A stretch of 10,344 nucleotides of DNA from Paracoccaceae bacterium. Lineage in GTDB: Bacteria > Pseudomonadota > Alphaproteobacteria > Rhodobacterales > Rhodobacteraceae. The notes beneath the pieces were generated by a model. It did no database searches, was not told the origin of the DNA, and saw only the letters and a list, made by a program, of their open reading frames with translations. The stretch spans positions 220,437 through 230,780 of the forward strand of contig NVXA01000002.1 in NCBI GenBank assembly GCA_002746395.1, read 5' to 3'. The position numbers were made by a program, and so were the translations under genes. Of this stretch, positions 7,657 through 10,344 are shown piece after piece; the first letter of the stretch is position 1; each line of letters begins with the position of its first letter.

Positions 7657-7662
7657 TCCTCC
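7657..7662 (-). promoter_or_regulatory. Strong ribosome-binding site of the binding-protein gene
   Basis: GGAGGA on the minus strand, six bases before the ATG at 7650. A strong site fits the need for more binding protein than membrane subunits from one transcript. No convincing promoter was recognised in the 39-base gap. Confidence 0.7.
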
Positions 7663-7689
7663 GTTGTGGGCGTTTGCCCGATATTGGCC

Positions 7690-8622
7690 TCAGTGCGAGG
7701 CATGGAAATTTCGACCCAAAGAGGCCGGAGCGTTCATGCTGGCGCGTCGGCGGTCAGCAGAAATGATCACCATTACGATAATGGTAATTAGGTAAGGAGT
7801 CATCGACAAATATGCCGCTGATATGCCTATTCCCATGGCTTGCAGGTTCAATTGCAAGATTGTGACCCCGCCAAACAGGTATGCCCCCAGAATCAGGCGC
7901 CATGGTTTCCAGCTTGCAAACACCACGATGGCCAGCGCGATCCAGCCTGCACCGGCGGTCATCCCCTCCGTCCATTGTGGAACGCGGACAAGCGACAGAT
8001 ACGCCCCGCCAAGGCCCGCACATGCGCCACCAAAGGCAATTGCGGCCAGCCGGATCATCACGACGTTATAGCCTAATGAGTGCGCGGCATCATGGTTTTC
8101 CCCCACAGCCCGAAGCACAAGGCCCCCGCGCGTGCGGTTCAAGAAATACCAAACACCCGCCACCAGCGCGATGGACATATAAATCATCACGTCATGGCTA
8201 AACAGGATCGGGCCAACAACCGGCAGGTCGCTTAGCACCGGAATGTCCAGTCGCGGTGTACGCGGTGGTTTCATCCCGCCATAGCTTTGCCCAAGCAACG
8301 CCGCCATGCCAAGGCCGAACAACGTCAGTGCCAGACCTGTGGCCACTTGGTTAGACATCAAATACTGTGTCATAAACCCGAAGATCAGCGCCAGAACTGC
8401 GCCCGCAACCATCGCCGCCAACATGCCAACCCACGGGTTACCCGTTTCGACTGAAATCGCAAAACCCGCGATGGCCCCGATAATCATCATGCCTTCAACA
8501 CCCAGATTAAGAACACCGGATTTTTCCACCACCAGCTCGCCAATGGCGGCCAGAAGGATTGGGGTTGCCGCGATCATCAGGCTGACCATAAGCGATACGG
8601 GATTAAGTGCCGAGAAATCCAT
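7690..8622 (-). CDS. ABC transporter permease, second subunit (NupQ/YufQ-like)
   Basis: A 310-residue inner-membrane protein of the BPD_transp_2 permease family, with roughly eight to ten hydrophobic segments. Residues 36-50 read GVLNLGVEGMMIIGA, the signature of this permease type. RAVGENHDAAHSLGYN at 171-186 is the cytoplasmic EAA-like loop expected to contact the ATPase. GWIALAIVVFASWKP at 226-240 is also typical. The ATG at 8622 shares its A with the TGA stop of the preceding permease (TGATG). It was chosen over an upstream GTG at 8643 because AGGAGGTGA lies just before it; the GTG would read through that site as coding sequence. With the other permease it forms the membrane channel of the importer. 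The tail after about residue 289 is polar and cytoplasmic. Confidence 0.92.
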   Translation of the reverse strand: MDFSALNPVSLMVSLMIAATPILLAAIGELVVEKSGVLNLGVEGMMIIGAIAGFAISVETGNPWVGMLAAMVAGAVLALIFGFMTQYLMSNQVATGLALTLFGLGMAALLGQSYGGMKPPRTPRLDIPVLSDLPVVGPILFSHDVMIYMSIALVAGVWYFLNRTRGGLVLRAVGENHDAAHSLGYNVVMIRLAAIAFGGACAGLGGAYLSLVRVPQWTEGMTAGAGWIALAIVVFASWKPWRLILGAYLFGGVTILQLNLQAMGIGISAAYLSMTPYLITIIVMVIISADRRRASMNAPASLGRNFHASH

Positions 8623-9704
8623 CACTTCACCTCCTTTTTCCACACGAGGCGGTAGTTAACAAAAACATCCACGGCCAGCAGGAAGAACAACATCATCCCC
8701 TGAAACACGTTGATGGCAGCGGCCGGAATGCCCAACGACAATTGCGCCAGCTCTCCGCCAATATACGTCAGTGCCATCAGCAACCCTGCCAGCACGATGC
8801 CGATGGGGTTCAGGCGGCCAAGGAAGGCCACAATGATAGCCGTGAAACCATACCCAACGGGGAAGTTGGTGGTCAGCTTGCCCGCAGGCCCCGTGACCTC
8901 GAACAAACCCGCCATGCCTGCCAGCGCGCCGGAAATGCCCAGCGTTACCGCCACGATTAACGCGGGGTTAACGCCTGCGAATCTCGCCGCGCGGGGCGAT
9001 TCACCGGTTAGGCGGATCTGGAAGCCCAGCAAATGCCGCTCCATCATCACATAGGCCGCGATGACCACGCCAATAGCCACCAGCACGCCTGCGTGCATCC
9101 CAAGCGGTTCATAGACCATCGGCAAGGATGTACTGTCCACCGCCGTAAAACTGCGCGATTCAGGGAAGCCGAAACCGTCAGGGCTTTTGAGCGGTCCCGT
9201 CACCATCGCCGCCAAGAAATTATACGCCACATAGACCAGCATCAACGACACCAGAATTTCGTTGGTGTTGAATTTGATCTTCAGGAACGCAGGTATCATC
9301 GCCCAAGCCATACCGCCCAGCGCGCCTGCAATTGTCATTAATGGCAGTACCCAGATGCCGTCCGCAGGGTAAAGCGCCAAACCGACGGCCCCGCCTGCAA
9401 TGGCACCCATAACGAACTGCCCTTCGGCCCCGATGTTCCACACACCGGCGCGAAAACCGATGCTAAGGCCGGTTGCGATCAGGATTAACGGGCCAGCTTT
9501 GACCAAAAGTTGTGACCGCGAATACGGGCCGAAAGTTTCATGGAAGAACGGATCAAGGAAGATGATCTTGATCGCCGCGAACGGGTTTTGGCCCATTGCC
9601 GCAAACAGAACGCCGCCCATGACCATCGTGATTGCCACCGCCAATATCGGCGTTAACCACCGCATGGTTTTGGAAGGTTGTCGTCTTGGTTCTAACCTAA
9701 GCAT
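8622..9704 (-). CDS. ABC transporter permease, first subunit (NupP/YufP-like)
   Basis: A 360-residue multi-helix permease, the partner of the next gene. FRAGVWNIGAEGQFVMGA at 84-101 is the conserved block shared with the other permease (GVLNLGVEG there). The ATPase-contact loop TGESPRAARFAGVNP is at 233-247, and GYGFTAIIVAFLGRLNP at 284-300 is characteristic of the family. The start ATG at 9704 overlaps the end of the ATPase gene by eight bases and has GGAGGA eight bases upstream, inside that gene. Its own stop overlaps the next start, so the two permeases are tightly coupled and probably made in equal amounts. A basic N-tail (LRLEPRRQPSK) precedes the first helix. The function is transport across the inner membrane of the ligand delivered by the BMP protein. 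Confidence 0.92.
   Translation of the reverse strand: MLRLEPRRQPSKTMRWLTPILAVAITMVMGGVLFAAMGQNPFAAIKIIFLDPFFHETFGPYSRSQLLVKAGPLILIATGLSIGFRAGVWNIGAEGQFVMGAIAGGAVGLALYPADGIWVLPLMTIAGALGGMAWAMIPAFLKIKFNTNEILVSLMLVYVAYNFLAAMVTGPLKSPDGFGFPESRSFTAVDSTSLPMVYEPLGMHAGVLVAIGVVIAAYVMMERHLLGFQIRLTGESPRAARFAGVNPALIVAVTLGISGALAGMAGLFEVTGPAGKLTTNFPVGYGFTAIIVAFLGRLNPIGIVLAGLLMALTYIGGELAQLSLGIPAAAINVFQGMMLFFLLAVDVFVNYRLVWKKEVK
8627..8635 (-). promoter_or_regulatory. Near-perfect ribosome-binding site for the second permease
   Basis: AGGAGGTGA on the minus strand, embedded in the last codons of the first permease (encoding the KEVK end). Its GGAGG core is seven bases before the ATG at 8622, which decides the start of the second permease. 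Confidence 0.75.
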
Positions 9705-10344
9705 TGGCGCTTTCCTCCAGATTACCGCCCATCATCAGGCCAATTTGTTCCACGCTCATGCCGGCAGCAGGGCGCGGTTTAGACATGCGCCCCTCAGCCA
9801 GAACGGCGAAGGTGTCGGACATTTCCATCAGCTCGTCGAGGTCTTGGCTAATCACCAGAACCGCCGCGCCCGAAGCCGCCAAATCGCGCAGCGCTTGGCG
9901 AATATCAGCCGCCGCCGCCGCATCAACGCCCCATGTCGGCTGGTTCACAACCAACACGGTGGGCTTTTGCAATACCTCGCGACCAATCACGAATTTTTGC
10001 AAATTCCCACCGGAAAGAGAGCGCGCAGCGTTATCAATTCCCGGGGTGCGAACATCGAACTGTTCCACAATCTCGCGGGCGAAATCATCGCGCTTTCCAA
10101 ACAGGGTAAAGCCCGATTTGCTTAGCCCCTGACGCACCCGCGCGCTTAAAAACGCGTTTTCCTTAAGGCTCATATCAGGGGCCGCTGCATGGCCCAGCCG
10201 TTCTTCAGGGGCTGCCAGAAGACCCAGCGCGCGGCGCGTCGTTGGCCCCATTCCGCCAATTTCCACACCGCTAAGCTTAATCATCGACGGGTCCGTCGGG
10301 CGTTCGCCAGACAGCGCCAGCAGCAATTCATCCTGCCCGTTGCC
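9697..10344 (-). CDS. ABC transporter ATPase, dual-domain type, C-terminal domain only (5' end outside window)
   Basis: The frame is open to the window edge, so the gene starts beyond 10344. The 215 visible residues are the second nucleotide-binding domain of a roughly 500-residue RbsA/NupO-like ATPase with two fused domains. In order of the visible residues: a degenerate P-loop GNGQDEL (1-7, Gln where Lys is usual), APEERLGHAAAPDMSL (45-60), the signature LSGGNLQKF (110-118), a Walker B region VLVVNQPTWGVD (130-141, with Asn-Gln in place of Asp-Glu) and ISQDLDEL (165-172) with no histidine at the switch position. Family members of the BMP-transporter type often have such a second domain, so hydrolysis probably depends on the first domain, which is not visible. 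It is followed, with an eight-base overlap, by the first permease gene. Confidence 0.92.
   Translation of the reverse strand, partial: GNGQDELLLALSGERPTDPSMIKLSGVEIGGMGPTTRRALGLLAAPEERLGHAAAPDMSLKENAFLSARVRQGLSKSGFTLFGKRDDFAREIVEQFDVRTPGIDNAARSLSGGNLQKFVIGREVLQKPTVLVVNQPTWGVDAAAAADIRQALRDLAASGAAVLVISQDLDELMEMSDTFAVLAEGRMSKPRPAAGMSVEQIGLMMGGNLEESANA

Noticed and set aside
7012..7791. Long open frame (259 codons) on the plus strand across the binding-protein gene
   Set aside because: It is antisense to a well-supported gene, has no recognisable motifs and follows from that gene's codon bias.

Overview
The window looks like a chromosomal stretch of an alphaproteobacterium, most likely a roseobacter-type member of the Rhodobacterales. 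This rests on the moderately high GC of most genes (about 53-65% in 60-base lines counted by hand), the style of the proteins, and the linkage of fatty-acid oxidation, glmS and a BMP-type ABC transporter. The genus cannot be fixed by reading alone. Seven complete protein genes and two genes cut by the window edges account for almost all of the sequence. No rRNA, tRNA, CRISPR array, insertion sequence or phage gene was seen.

Plus strand, 1-5614. The window opens in the last 30 codons of a thiolase (beta-oxidation beta subunit). Ten bases later comes the two-domain FadB-type enoyl-CoA hydratase/3-hydroxyacyl-CoA dehydrogenase, so the two form a fatty-acid oxidation operon that closes with a strong hairpin. 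Next comes glmS, which makes glucosamine-6-phosphate for peptidoglycan and lipopolysaccharide. A TetA-like 12-helix MFS exporter follows, with a small hairpin in its leader.

Minus strand, 10344-5643. Read in the direction of transcription, this holds a BMP-family ABC importer operon: a dual-domain ATPase (only its C-terminal domain is inside the window), two overlapping permease genes, and a periplasmic binding protein followed by a clear intrinsic terminator. Family knowledge points to uptake of purine nucleosides or related compounds. Downstream of that terminator, and converging on the MFS gene, is a separate small gene for a membrane-anchored NYN/PIN-like (Zc3h12a-type) predicted ribonuclease. 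It is the least ordinary gene here.

Most of the window is ordinary core metabolism and transport. The items most worth a second look are the membrane-tethered NYN nuclease, the loss of two of the three Tet-type membrane aspartates in the MFS protein, the degenerate nucleotide site of the ABC ATPase, and an altered oxyanion-hole loop in the hydratase domain of FadB. I see no convincing undescribed multi-gene system.
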